Both the position numbers and the translations under genes were made by a program. DNA of 15,095 nt. Source: Anaerolineae bacterium. Its GTDB lineage: Bacteria > Chloroflexota > Anaerolineae > Aggregatilineales > Phototrophicaceae. The notes beneath the pieces were generated by a model, which saw only the letters and a list, made by a program, of their open reading frames with translations, did no database searches and was not told the origin of the DNA. The stretch lies in the NCBI GenBank assembly GCA_020848855.1, contig JADLHH010000063.1:1-15095 (forward strand). The letters run 5' to 3'. Positions 1-7,443 of the stretch are shown in pieces. How positions within the stretch are numbered: the stretch's first letter is position 1; the number at the start of each line of letters is the position of its first letter.

Positions 1-2
1 AC

Positions 3-620
3 GCCGCCGGAGCGCTATACATTGTCGATGCCGTGCAGAGCGCGCCGCACATCCCCATTGACGTGCAGGCGATTGGCTGCGATTTCCTGCTGTGCTCGTC
101 GTACAAGTTCTACGGACCGCATCAGGGTATCCTGTGGGGGCGTTACGCGCTTCTGGAAAGCCTGCCCGCCTACAAAGTACGTCCGTCGCACGACGAGCCG
201 CCGTTTCGCTGGGAGACGGGCACGCCCGCCTTCGAGCTGATCGCCGGGATCGGCGCGGCGGTCGATTATCTGGACAGCCTGGGCGGGACAGCGGGGATCA
301 TCCCCTATGAGCGCGAGTTGGTCGCGCACCTGATCGAAATGCTGCAGCGCTTCGATGATATCAAAATCAGCGGCATCACCGACCCGGTGCGCTATACTGA
401 GCGTGTGCCGACAGTCGTTTTCAGCCACCGGCGCTACACGCCCACGCAGGTCGCGGAACACCTGGCGAAAGCGCAGATTTTCGTGTGGAATGGCAACTAC
501 TACGCGGTGGAAATCATGCGGCGGCTGAACAAGCCGGACGGCATGGTGCGCGTCGGCTTGGCGCACTACAACACCCACGAGGAGATCGACCGGTTCGAGG
601 CGGCGCTGAAAACGCTATAA
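3..620 (+). CDS. Cysteine-desulfurase-like class V aminotransferase (3' part)
   Basis: The gene is cut by the left edge; 205 residues of an expected roughly 400 are visible, about the C-terminal half. It belongs to the PLP-dependent fold-type I, class V aminotransferase group. The Schiff-base lysine is in the SSYKFYGPH stretch (codon 105-107), preceded by the PLP-binding aspartate in VDAVQSAPH. The bulky YKFYGPHQGILWGR surroundings and the C-terminal HYNTHEEIDRF motif resemble the VC1184-type cysteine-desulfurase-like proteins (TIGR01976) more than IscS or SufS. I see no obvious catalytic-cysteine loop of the IscS kind in the visible part, so sulfur transfer should not be assumed; the family's true substrate is unclear. 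It ends 11 bp before the stop of the convergent receiver-GAF gene, with no terminator-like hairpin between them. Confidence 0.88.
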   Translation, partial: AAGALYIVDAVQSAPHIPIDVQAIGCDFLLCSSYKFYGPHQGILWGRYALLESLPAYKVRPSHDEPPFRWETGTPAFELIAGIGAAVDYLDSLGGTAGIIPYERELVAHLIEMLQRFDDIKISGITDPVRYTERVPTVVFSHRRYTPTQVAEHLAKAQIFVWNGNYYAVEIMRRLNKPDGMVRVGLAHYNTHEEIDRFEAALKTL

Positions 621-631
621 GGCGGCGGTCC

Positions 632-1480
632 TCAGTCGCTCCCGATCCCCTCCTTGGCGATCACCGCCGCAAGCTGCGCGCTGATCAGTTCGAGCATCAT
701 GACCTGCTGCTGGGTGATCGAATCCCGCTCGACGCGGCAGACGACCAGCACGCCGTAGCGATTGGTCGTGCCGACCGCCGTGCAGGCGATTGCGCCGAGA
801 TGCCCCCGGCTTACCAGCGGGTGATTCGGTTCGTCGGTTGGCTTGGCGATCCGGCTCTGCCCGGTCGTGGCGACCAGCCCGATCAGGTCGTCGGCTGAGG
901 CGGTTTTGGGAGCCAGCGGCTTCACCCAGGCGATACCATCCTGCGCCTTGAGAGTGATCTGCAGAGGGTCGAGGCTGTCGAGCTGGTAGAAGGCGACGTA
1001 TTCGTAGCCGAGGTCGAGGCAGGCGCTGACGGCTGCCTGTGGCTTGCCGCCTTCGCCGGTCGCCTTGCGCAGCTTCTTGGCGAAGTCGCGCACCGGCGGC
1101 ATGATGTCGGCGCGGAGCGTTTCGAGATGCCGGTCGGACATCAGCCGGTTGACCCGCCGCACCAGGTCGTCGTTGGTGAACGGCTCGGTGGTGATATCGT
1201 CTGCCTGACCGGGCATGGCGAAATCGGCTTCTTCGTCCACCAGCACGATCAGCAGTCGGTGATGGCTGGCGCGCAGTTTGGTGACCATCTCGTAGGCGCT
1301 CTCCAGACCATTATCGAGCACCACGATATCGACATGCTTGTCGCGGTCGTTCAGCAGTTCGAGCGCGTCAGGGATGTTCGAAACCAGCCGGACACGATAG
1401 TCGGTCTGCACTGAAAGGTTCTGAAAGTAGCGGTCGGCATGTTCCCGGCGCACGATGACCAGCATATCGATGTGAGCCAT
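632..1480 (-). CDS. Degenerate receiver plus GAF-domain signalling protein
   Basis: A 282-residue protein. Residues 5-115 have the receiver (CheY-like) pattern, with a possible phospho-acceptor at Asp56 (VVLD). The usual acidic pair at the end of strand 1 is absent (VIVRREHAD). The strand-4 Thr/Ser is replaced (IVLVDEE), and the invariant Lys before Pro-Phe is Glu99 (TEPF). Residues about 145-275 read as a GAF-like sensor domain (YEYVAFYQL, YGVLVVCRVE, and a final amphipathic LISAQLAAVI helix). There is no output enzyme or DNA-binding domain, so it probably acts by binding a partner or ligand. I chose ATG 1480 because a GGGGG Shine-Dalgarno lies just upstream and longer versions would run deep into the peptidase gene. 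It starts 40 bp after the M20 peptidase stop on the same strand, so the two are probably cotranscribed. Confidence 0.78.
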   Translation of the reverse strand: MAHIDMLVIVRREHADRYFQNLSVQTDYRVRLVSNIPDALELLNDRDKHVDIVVLDNGLESAYEMVTKLRASHHRLLIVLVDEEADFAMPGQADDITTEPFTNDDLVRRVNRLMSDRHLETLRADIMPPVRDFAKKLRKATGEGGKPQAAVSACLDLGYEYVAFYQLDSLDPLQITLKAQDGIAWVKPLAPKTASADDLIGLVATTGQSRIAKPTDEPNHPLVSRGHLGAIACTAVGTTNRYGVLVVCRVERDSITQQQVMMLELISAQLAAVIAKEGIGSD

Positions 1481-1520
1481 ACACACGAACCCCCAGCTTG
1501 AGCGACGCGGGCGAGCATTC

Positions 1521-2666
1521 TCAGGGGACGGCGTCCGCCGTCGCCAGCGTGAGCAGGATGAGCTGCCGCAGACCGGACGCGACCGGGCTGACTTCGATAT
1601 ATTCGTCCAGACGATGTGCGTTCCCCCCGCGTGTGATGCCGATGGTGACCGTCGGGCAGCCCTGCGAGAGCGGGATATTGCCATCGGTGCTGCCGGTTTC
1701 CAGCGTGGCGCGCACGCCAAGCTGCGCCAGCACTTCCTGCGCCCGCACGACCAGCGGATGCTCCAGCGAAACCGCACCCGATGGACGGTCGCCCACCACT
1801 TCGATGGTGAAGCTCACTTCGTCGGTCGAGAGCGTGTTGACGATCTGGCGCACGCGGCGCTCGATGACGGCGAGCGCGCCGGATTCTTCCGAGCGCAGGT
1901 CGAGCCACATCGACGCTTCGGTCGCAATCGAATTGATCGACTGCCCGCCTTCGATGATGCCAATGTTGAAGGTCGTGCGTGGGGTTTGCGGCGGCTGGAG
2001 CGTGATGATCTGCGCGCCAAGCTGCATCAGGCAGTGGATGGCGCTCGGTCGCCCGAAATGCAGCCAACTGTGCCCGCCGGGGGCGTGCGCCGTGATCTTG
2101 AGCCGCCGCACCGCAATCCCGGCGTGGTAGATGTGCCCGAACGCCAGCCCTTCGACGTTGATCACGCTGCCGATCTTCGGCTTGAGGCGCTCGAAGGCGG
2201 CGCGCATCCCGCCGCAGTCGCCCAGTCCTTCCTCGCGGCTGGGGGCGACCAACCAGAGGTCGGTTTCCGGCGTAGCAGACATGCGGCTCAGCGCCGAAAT
2301 CAGCGCCAGCAGCCCGGCAACGCCGATGCTGTTATCGCCCAGGCCCGCGCCCGTGATCGTGTCGCCTTCGCGCCGCAGGCTCAGGTCGGTGTCGATGGGG
2401 AAGACCGTGTCGGTGTGGGCAGAAAGCAGGATGGCTGGGGCGTCGTGCCGGCGACCGGGCAGCCGCCCGTAGACGTTGTATACATCGTCGATGTCGATAT
2501 TGGTGAGACCGAGGGACTGGAACATGCCCATGACGTGTTCGGCGCGGGCTTTTTCGGCGAAAGTGGGCGCTGGAATCTGTTGAATGATGATCGCCTGTTC
2601 GACTGTCCATGCGGCGAGTTCGTCGAGCCAGTTCCAGTTGATAGTTCGTTCGAGCCTGTCAATCAA
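1521..2666 (-). CDS. M20 family zinc peptidase / deacylase
   Basis: A 381-residue cytoplasmic metallopeptidase of the M20 clan (carboxypeptidase G2, ArgE, peptidase T relatives). The di-zinc site is visible: SAHTDTVFP (His84, Asp86), GLGDNSIG (bridging Asp111), SREEGLGDCGG (general base Glu145 and ligand Glu146), VEG (Glu172) and the C-terminal AHRLDEYIEV (His351). The dimerisation/lid domain sits between, with GGHSW at 198-201, and STDGN at 326-330 matches the family's STDxN substrate region. The start is TTG 2666, with an AAGG-type ribosome site upstream; the next in-frame Met would remove part of the catalytic domain. No signal peptide is seen. The motifs do not settle the substrate; an amino-acid or peptide amidohydrolase is likely. 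It is divergent from the winged-helix regulator and heads a probable two-gene unit with the receiver-GAF gene. Confidence 0.88.
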   Translation of the reverse strand: MIDRLERTINWNWLDELAAWTVEQAIIIQQIPAPTFAEKARAEHVMGMFQSLGLTNIDIDDVYNVYGRLPGRRHDAPAILLSAHTDTVFPIDTDLSLRREGDTITGAGLGDNSIGVAGLLALISALSRMSATPETDLWLVAPSREEGLGDCGGMRAAFERLKPKIGSVINVEGLAFGHIYHAGIAVRRLKITAHAPGGHSWLHFGRPSAIHCLMQLGAQIITLQPPQTPRTTFNIGIIEGGQSINSIATEASMWLDLRSEESGALAVIERRVRQIVNTLSTDEVSFTIEVVGDRPSGAVSLEHPLVVRAQEVLAQLGVRATLETGSTDGNIPLSQGCPTVTIGITRGGNAHRLDEYIEVSPVASGLRQLILLTLATADAVP

Positions 2667-2759
2667 GCGAGTCTGCCTTGAAACCTTGACGTTGCAATCA
2701 GATTGTCGAAAGATTACCTCAAGATTGCCATTTACGCAGGATCGAGTCGGTTCGGCGTT

Positions 2760-2787
2760 TTGCTGGCGGTCTGATCCAAGCTATAAT
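2760..2787 (+). promoter_or_regulatory. Sigma-70-type promoter of the winged-helix regulator
   Basis: TTGCTG (2760-2765), a 16-bp spacer and a perfect TATAAT (2782-2787). The predicted transcript starts near 2794. The in-frame ATG at 2786 overlaps the -10 box and cannot be the translation start, which supports GTG 2831. Confidence 0.65.
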
Positions 2788-2830
2788 GTCTGCTTTAGCG
2801 GGGATCGCTTCGAGTGCCGGGAGGGGTGGC

Positions 2831-3520
2831 GTGGCGCGCATTCTGATTATTGAGCGCACCGGTGTCTATTCTGACGCCTTGAAGAAGCGCTACGACGTGA
2901 CTTCCGTTTCGAGCGGCAAGCAGGGGTTCGACCTGATTCGTGAGGGAAATTACGCCGCTGTCGTGCTCGACGCGATTTCAATGCGCACCCCCGGCGAGCG
3001 CATTGCCCGGCAGTTGAAGGATGGGCTGGGGGTAACCCCGCTGATTCACCTGCACCCCGGTCCCAAAGCGACTGCCAATTCCCCGGCGGATGTCGTGCTG
3101 TTTCTGCCTTTCACCGCCCGCAAAATCGGAAACACCATTGACCGGCTGCTGCACCCGGTGAGCGGCGACACCGTCGTCACCTGCGGTCCGTTCTCGGTCA
3201 ATCTGTCGCGCCGCGTGCTGGTCGCCAATGGCTCGGAAACCTCGCTGACGCCGAAGCTCGCGCTGTTGGTCGAGACGTTCTTCCGCCACCCCGGCGAGAC
3301 GCTGGAACGGGCGCTGCTGATGGAGCGCGTCTGGGATACCTCGTATCTGGGCGACACGCGCACGCTCGACGTTCACGTGCGCTGGATTCGCCGCGCCATC
3401 GAGGAAAACCCCGGATCGCCGCGCTATCTCAAGACGGTGCGCGGGGTGGGGTATCGGCTGGAAGTCCCCGTGCCGGCGCGCGCGCCTGAAGCCGCGAAAC
3501 TGACATTACAGGAAGCGTAA
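2831..3520 (+). CDS. OmpR/PhoB-type winged-helix regulator with degenerate receiver
   Basis: A 229-residue DNA-binding response-regulator-like protein. Residues 1-107 follow the receiver fold and Asp47 (VVLD) aligns with the phospho-acceptor. The acidic pocket is reduced to Glu8-Arg9 (LIIERTG), the strand-4 Thr/Ser position is His (LIHLH, about 73), and the conserved Lys is Leu92 (LFLPF). Phosphorylation-dependent switching is therefore doubtful. Residues 115-212 are a clear trans_reg_C winged helix: LTPKLALLVETFFRHPGE, the recognition helix around TRTLDVHVRWIRRAIE, and the wing KTVRGVGYRL. GTG 2831 is preceded by a strong GGGAGGGG ribosome site, and the promoter lies across the only upstream ATG. 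No histidine kinase gene is adjacent. The perfect hairpin at 3538-3563 closes the transcript. Confidence 0.85.
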   Translation: MARILIIERTGVYSDALKKRYDVTSVSSGKQGFDLIREGNYAAVVLDAISMRTPGERIARQLKDGLGVTPLIHLHPGPKATANSPADVVLFLPFTARKIGNTIDRLLHPVSGDTVVTCGPFSVNLSRRVLVANGSETSLTPKLALLVETFFRHPGETLERALLMERVWDTSYLGDTRTLDVHVRWIRRAIEENPGSPRYLKTVRGVGYRLEVPVPARAPEAAKLTLQEA

Positions 3521-3537
3521 AAGCTTAACCTCAACAA

Positions 3538-3563
3538 AAAACCGGCTTGATGAAGCCGGTTTT
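3538..3563. terminator. Bidirectional rho-independent terminator
   Basis: Perfect 11-bp stem (AAAACCGGCTT / AAGCCGGTTTT) with a GATG loop. There is an A-run on the left and a T-run on the right, so it can work on both strands. It lies between the convergent winged-helix regulator and rpsT, 17 bp after the regulator's stop codon. Confidence 0.9.
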
Positions 3564-3583
3564 GTCTTAACATGATGTTCCCG

Positions 3584-3853
3584 TCAGGCGTTTTTGAGCG
3601 CGTTCAACTGCTTCATCAGGCGGCTCTTGCGGCGGGCAGCGTTGCGCTTGTGGATGATGCCCTTGCTGGCAGCCTTGTCGAGGTCCTGGATGGCAAGACG
3701 AGTCGCGTCTTCGGCAGACTTCGCGTCGCTGCTGCTGATGGCGACCTTCGCCTTCTTGACGAAGGTGCGGGCACGGCTGCGAAAGGCACGGTTGTAATCG
3801 CGGCGTTTCGCGTTTTGACGGATGCGCTTGAGGGCGGATTTGTGATTAGCCAT
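3584..3853 (-). CDS. rpsT: 30S ribosomal protein S20
   Basis: An 89-residue, highly basic protein matching S20 over its whole length: N-terminal MANHKSALKRIRQNAKRR, then RSRARTFVKKAK, and the C-terminal GIIHKRNAARRKSRLMKQLNAL helix. It binds 16S rRNA in the body of the small subunit. Length is normal for the family. Start is ATG 3853. No Shine-Dalgarno lies in the usual window; the nearest purine-rich match, GAGAGGAG on the minus strand (3890-3883), is 29 nt upstream with a GC-rich segment between. It is monocistronic, with its own promoter upstream and the shared hairpin downstream. Confidence 0.97.
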   Translation of the reverse strand: MANHKSALKRIRQNAKRRDYNRAFRSRARTFVKKAKVAISSSDAKSAEDATRLAIQDLDKAASKGIIHKRNAARRKSRLMKQLNALKNA

Positions 3854-3918
3854 AAGTTCTGGGCGCCACGCGGACGCCGCAGCTCCTCTCAGAAAACAGT
3901 CTTCAGGAATAACGCGTC

Positions 3919-3948
3919 ATTTTAGCATAGGGGCTGGTGGAATGTCCA
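3919..3948 (-). promoter_or_regulatory. Promoter of rpsT with extended -10
   Basis: On the minus strand: TGGACA (3948-3943), an 18-bp spacer, then TAAAAT (3924-3919) inside TATGCTAAAAT, giving an extended -10 (TGC). Predicted start is near 3912, leaving a leader of about 58 nt before the S20 ATG. Confidence 0.6.
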
Positions 3949-3955
3949 GCATGGA

Positions 3956-4882
3956 TCATGTGAAAATGTTCAACATGATGACGATTGCCAAGCCGATGTT
4001 GACGAGTGTCAGCACGACCATGCCAATCGTCAGCAGAATCGGCGTGCGCTCGTTGGTTCCCGGCAGACGCGTCACCGGAATTTCCGGCGGGATGAAGCCG
4101 AACATCTCGCCTTCGCCTTCTTCGAAATAGGCGCTGTCGCCATCCCGGTCGGCATCCGCCAGCAGCGACTTGTTAGCGCGCTCCTTGCGGCTGCGACGCG
4201 GGGCGGGTTTCGCTTCTGCATCCAGAGCCGGCAGCGCTTCGGCTGGTACGGGGCTGCGACGCGACGGTGTCGGGCGCGCGGGCGGGATTTCATCCTCGTC
4301 GTCATCCAGCGACAGCGGCGCGGAACTGAACGGTCCACCCCCGAAATCGTCATCGTCGAGGTCGAAGTCGCCAAATGGCGAAGTCGAGCCGAGGGCTTTC
4401 GTCGACGCCTCGCTCAGCGTGTCGTTCATCGGCAGGTTGAGATTGCTCACCCAGTCGTCAAGTTCTGCGCCGACCGGTTCGGCGGCGGGCGTACTCCAGG
4501 CAGGCTGGGGCGGCGGGGTTTCAGCGGGCGTGCTCCATTCGACGCTGGTCGGCGCGGAGGATGGGGCGCTGGGTGACGGGTAGGTGGGTGGCGGAGCCGC
4601 CGACGCCGCGAACGGCGATACGTTGCCCGCTGACGTTTGCCCGGTGAGGTAGGAGAGTCCCTGCTTGGCGCGCTCGTTGTTCGGGTTGATCGCCAGCACG
4701 TTTTCCAGACAGGTGCGCTGGTCGTCGGGCGAATCCATCAAGCCGCTCAGCCACAGCCAGCCCTGTTCATTATACGGGTCGAGTTCGGTCGCCTTCAGGA
4801 GCAGTGAACGCGCTTCGTCCTTCTGCCCGGACTTGTAAGCGTTAATCCCCTCGCGCACCATCGCATCGACATTTGCCGACAT
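3956..4882 (-). CDS. TPR protein with disordered linker and C-terminal membrane anchor
   Basis: A 308-residue protein with no signal peptide. Residues 6-80 form two TPR-like helical pairs (INAYKSGQKDEARSLLLKA, GWLWLSGLMDSPDDQRTCLENVLAINPNN). Residues 82-140 are rich in Pro, Ala and Ser and likely disordered. Acidic patches follow (DFDLDDDDF at 172-180; DDDEDE at 193-198), then a basic patch (APRRSRKER, 227-235). Residues 281-305 are one hydrophobic helix ending three residues before the C-terminus, so the TPR region probably faces the cytoplasm as a tail-anchored protein. Function is unknown; the TPR part suggests scaffolding at the membrane. ATG 4882 has a GAGGG ribosome site 5 bp upstream. 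It is probably transcribed alone, divergently from the EamA gene. Confidence 0.82.
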   Translation of the reverse strand: MSANVDAMVREGINAYKSGQKDEARSLLLKATELDPYNEQGWLWLSGLMDSPDDQRTCLENVLAINPNNERAKQGLSYLTGQTSAGNVSPFAASAAPPPTYPSPSAPSSAPTSVEWSTPAETPPPQPAWSTPAAEPVGAELDDWVSNLNLPMNDTLSEASTKALGSTSPFGDFDLDDDDFGGGPFSSAPLSLDDDEDEIPPARPTPSRRSPVPAEALPALDAEAKPAPRRSRKERANKSLLADADRDGDSAYFEEGEGEMFGFIPPEIPVTRLPGTNERTPILLTIGMVVLTLVNIGLAIVIMLNIFT

Positions 4883-4917
4883 AGCACCCTCGTCCTGCCA
4901 CGAACCGCGATGAAATT

Positions 4918-4926
4918 ATCATAGCA
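4918..4926 (-). promoter_or_regulatory. Extended -10 promoter of the TPR gene
   Basis: TGCTATGAT on the minus strand (TATGAT at 4923-4918 with TG one base upstream). No good -35 was found. Predicted start is near 4911, about 28 nt before the ATG at 4882. Confidence 0.5.
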
Positions 4927-4977
4927 CACAGGTTTTGAATCTGCCCTCAAGAAAGCGGCGCGGGCGTGATTCGCGGC

Positions 4978-5005
4978 TTGCCGGGTTATCAGGGCGTGCT
5001 ATGAT
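4978..5005 (+). promoter_or_regulatory. Promoter of the EamA transporter gene
   Basis: TTGCCG (4978-4983), a 16-bp spacer and TATGAT (5000-5005), again as TGCTATGAT with an extended -10. It is divergent from the TPR gene promoter about 75 bp away. The leader to GTG 5086 would be about 74 nt. Confidence 0.55.
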
Positions 5006-5085
5006 TAACGCCTCTTAACATTCTCACAGGGGGAACTCCCGCGAAAGGCTGGTGCGCGCACGACGCGCTGCCTCGCGGATGGATC

Positions 5086-5946
5086 GTGTCCGGGTTCGCT
5101 ATCGCCCTCGTCCTGTCAGCGGCGGTGCTGCACGCCATCTGGAATTATCTGGCGAAGCGCTGCTATGGCGGCATCCCGTTCGTCTGGCTGATCAGCCTCT
5201 CCGCCTGCGTCGTTTACACGCCGCTGACCGTCGTGCTGCTGCTGACGACGCCGATTCCTTTCGGCGCGGCGCAACTGCTGGCGATTCTAGGGTCGGCGCT
5301 GCTCCAGTTGGTCTATTTCCTCTCGCTCACGCGCGGCTATCAGGTTGCCGATCTGTCGCTGGTCTATCCGCTGGCGCGCGGGACAGGTCCTTTGCTGGCG
5401 ACCGTCGCGGCTATCCTGCTGCTGGGCGAGCGCCCCAGCACGCTGGCGCTCGGCGGCGCGGCGCTGATCGCCGTCGGCATTTTCGTGCTGGCAGGCGACC
5501 CGCGCAAGCTGCGACAGGCGGGCGCGACGCAGGGCGTCGTCTTCGCCCTGATCACCGGGATTGCCATCGCCTCGTACACACTCTGGGATAAGCAGGCGGT
5601 CGCCCATTACCTCATTCCGCCGCTGCTGCTCAACTGGTCGATTGCCGGCATTCATACGCTCGTGCTGCTGCCGCTGGCGCGCCGGCGCTGGCAAGCCGTG
5701 CGCCTCGAATGGCGCGATCACTGGCGGCTGGTGCTGGGCGTGAGCATCCTGTCGCCGCTGGCTTACATCCTGGTGCTGACGGCGCTCACCTTCAGCCCGG
5801 TCAGTTATGTCGCGCCGATGCGGGAAAGCAGCGTCCTGATCGGCACGCTGATCGGCGCGCGGCTGCTGTCGGAGGGGCAGTCGCGCCGGCGCGTGGCGGG
5901 CGCGGCGATCATCGTCGCGGGTGTGATCGCGATTGGTCTGGGCTGA
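5086..5946 (+). CDS. EamA/DMT-family membrane transporter
   Basis: A 286-residue integral membrane protein with about ten hydrophobic helices arranged as two EamA repeats. The first repeat ends in the typical ARGTGPLLATVAAILLLGERP segment and the second in the matching PMRESSVLIGTLIGARLLSEG segment. Family members usually export metabolites or amino acids; the substrate cannot be read here. GTG 5086 gives the expected N-terminus leading straight into helix 1 (LHAIWNYLAKR). The frame is open back to 5005 but has no ATG, GTG or TTG before 5086. A stronger AGGGGG at 5028-5033 has no properly spaced start in this frame, so the exact start is the least certain point. It ends 43 bp before msrA, which has its own -10. 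Confidence 0.85.
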   Translation: MSGFAIALVLSAAVLHAIWNYLAKRCYGGIPFVWLISLSACVVYTPLTVVLLLTTPIPFGAAQLLAILGSALLQLVYFLSLTRGYQVADLSLVYPLARGTGPLLATVAAILLLGERPSTLALGGAALIAVGIFVLAGDPRKLRQAGATQGVVFALITGIAIASYTLWDKQAVAHYLIPPLLLNWSIAGIHTLVLLPLARRRWQAVRLEWRDHWRLVLGVSILSPLAYILVLTALTFSPVSYVAPMRESSVLIGTLIGARLLSEGQSRRRVAGAAIIVAGVIAIGLG

Positions 5947-5951
5947 TCCGG

Positions 5952-5957
5952 TATAAT
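5952..5957 (+). promoter_or_regulatory. -10 box of the msrA promoter
   Basis: Perfect TATAAT just after the EamA stop codon. No recognisable -35 at 16-18 bp, so the promoter may be weak or activator-dependent. Predicted start is near 5964, about 26 nt before the msrA ATG. Confidence 0.5.
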
Positions 5958-5989
5958 AGGACGACACTGAGGAGTAAAGGAAGCAGGAT

Positions 5990-6526
5990 ATGAGCAGCGA
6001 AGTCGCTACGCTGGCGGGTGGGTGTTTCTGGTGTCTGGAAGCGGTTTACGATGACCTGAAGGGCGTCACCGATGTGGTTTCGGGCTACGCGGGCGGAAGC
6101 GTTCGCAGCCCGTCCTACGAGCAGGTTTGCACCGGCACGACCGGACACGCCGAGGTTGTCCAGGTCACGTTCGACCCGGCGGAAGTTTCATTCCGCGATC
6201 TGCTCGACGTGTTTTTCACCATCCATGACCCGACCACGCTCAACCGGCAGGGCGCGGACGTGGGCACGCAGTATCGCTCGGCGATCTTCTACCATTCACC
6301 GGAGCAGAAAGCCATCGCCGAGCAGGCGATCCGCGAACTGACGGCATCGCATATCTGGGGCAACCCAATCGTCACCGAAGTTACGCCGCTGGACACATTC
6401 TACCCGGCGGAAGCGTATCATCAGGAATACTTCCGGCATCACCCGGATCAGGGCTACTGCCGCGTCGTGATTGCCCCGAAGGTCGCCAAGTTCCGCAAGC
6501 AGTACCTCGAACGGCTGAAACGGTAA
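5990..6526 (+). CDS. msrA: Peptide methionine-(S)-S-oxide reductase
   Basis: A 178-residue MsrA that reduces the S-epimer of methionine sulfoxide in proteins and free methionine, using thioredoxin. The signature GCFWC is at 11-15, with nucleophilic Cys12. Also visible are SGYAGG, the catalytic Glu in TGHAEVV, the TQYRSAIFYH segment and the C-terminal QGYCRVVIAPK with Cys157 as a probable resolving cysteine (Cys15 is another candidate). Length is normal and there is no MsrB fusion or signal peptide, so it is cytoplasmic. ATG 5990 has an AAAGGAAG ribosome site. It is followed after 4 bp by the cyclase lipoprotein gene, so the pair is probably translationally coupled. Confidence 0.96.
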   Translation: MSSEVATLAGGCFWCLEAVYDDLKGVTDVVSGYAGGSVRSPSYEQVCTGTTGHAEVVQVTFDPAEVSFRDLLDVFFTIHDPTTLNRQGADVGTQYRSAIFYHSPEQKAIAEQAIRELTASHIWGNPIVTEVTPLDTFYPAEAYHQEYFRHHPDQGYCRVVIAPKVAKFRKQYLERLKR

Positions 6527-6530
6527 TCCC

Positions 6531-7400
6531 GTGAAGCCGAGTCGATTCAACCGTCGAGGAGCAGCGAACAGCCTGCCCCCGGCGCTCGTGTTTGCGGCTT
6601 GCCTGGCGGTGGCTGGCTTGCTGGCGGGCTGCGCCAGCCTGCGCGCGTTTCTGGCGCTCGATCAACCGGTCGCGCATCTGGTTCCACAGGTGATCGCCGT
6701 CTACCCGCACGACCCGGCGGCGTTCACCGAAGGGCTGCTGCTGGAGGACGGGCGACTGTACGAGAGCATCGGACTTTACGGGCAGTCCGAACTGCGCGAG
6801 GTCGATCTCGAAACCGGCGCGGTGCTGCGCTCGGTCAGCCTGCCGGATGCCTTCTTCGGCGAGGGGATCGCGCTGGTGGGCGACCGGATGTTGCAGCTTA
6901 CGTGGCAGGAAGACACAGCGCTGGTCTACGACCGCGACACGTTCGCGCAGGTCGGCGCGCTCGCGTACTCCGCTGAAGGATGGGGCATGTGCTACGACGG
7001 CGTGGCTATTTTCACCAGCGACGGCAGCGCCGAAATCACCCGGCGCGATGCCTCGACGCTGGCGGCGCGGGACGCGGTCACTGTAATGCTCGATGGTCAG
7101 CCAGTGATGCGGATCAACGAACTGGAATGTATCGGCGATTCGATCTACGCCAACGTGTGGTACACCGACAATATCCTGCGCATCGACAAAGCCAGCGGGC
7201 GGGTCACGGCGGTGATCGATGCGTCTGGCTTGCTCACGCCGGAGCAGCGCGCCGCGCTCAGTCGGGACGCCACCTTCAACGGCATCGCTTACGACGCTGA
7301 CAGCGGCACGTTCCTCGTGACCGGCAAGCTGTGGCAGTGGCTGTTCGCGGTCGAATTTGTCCCCGCGCCGGATTCTGCCGGTTCTGGTCTGCCGGGTTGA
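6531..7400 (+). CDS. Glutaminyl-peptide cyclotransferase-like lipoprotein
   Basis: A 289-residue protein of the plant/papaya-type glutamine cyclotransferase family, a five-bladed propeller that converts N-terminal Gln to pyroglutamate. Family motifs run in order: AFTEGL (64-69), YGQS (83-86), FGEGI (109-113), LTWQE (123-127), GWGMC (150-154), INELEC (195-200), ANVWYTDNI (207-215), FNGIAYD (249-255) and TGKLW (264-268). The N-terminus has a basic region, a hydrophobic stretch and the lipobox LAGC with Cys34, so it should be exported and lipid-anchored outside the membrane. GTG 6531 lies only 4 bp after the msrA stop with a poor ribosome site, which suggests coupling to msrA. Exported pyroglutamate formation could protect N-termini of secreted proteins; that role is inference. 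Confidence 0.9.
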   Translation: MKPSRFNRRGAANSLPPALVFAACLAVAGLLAGCASLRAFLALDQPVAHLVPQVIAVYPHDPAAFTEGLLLEDGRLYESIGLYGQSELREVDLETGAVLRSVSLPDAFFGEGIALVGDRMLQLTWQEDTALVYDRDTFAQVGALAYSAEGWGMCYDGVAIFTSDGSAEITRRDASTLAARDAVTVMLDGQPVMRINELECIGDSIYANVWYTDNILRIDKASGRVTAVIDASGLLTPEQRAALSRDATFNGIAYDADSGTFLVTGKLWQWLFAVEFVPAPDSAGSGLPG

Positions 7401-7413
7401 ACCCTTCAGGATA

Positions 7414-7443
7414 CTGCCAGCCGCGCCTGACGACGGCTGGCAG
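7414..7443 (+). terminator. Hairpin after the msrA-cyclase unit
   Basis: Perfect 10-bp inverted repeat CTGCCAGCCG (7414-7423) / CGGCTGGCAG (7434-7443) with a 10-nt loop, 13 bp after the cyclase stop. It is not followed by a good T-run, so it is a weak terminator or a 3'-end stabilising hairpin. Confidence 0.5.

Noticed and set aside
1481..1777. N-terminal extension of the receiver-GAF gene to 1777
   Set aside because: It would overlap the peptidase catalytic C-terminus by over 250 bp, and the added residues are Arg/Ser-rich with no domain.
2786..2830. ATG 2786 as start of the winged-helix regulator
   Set aside because: It overlaps a perfect TATAAT; GTG 2831 has a strong ribosome site and gives the normal receiver N-terminus.
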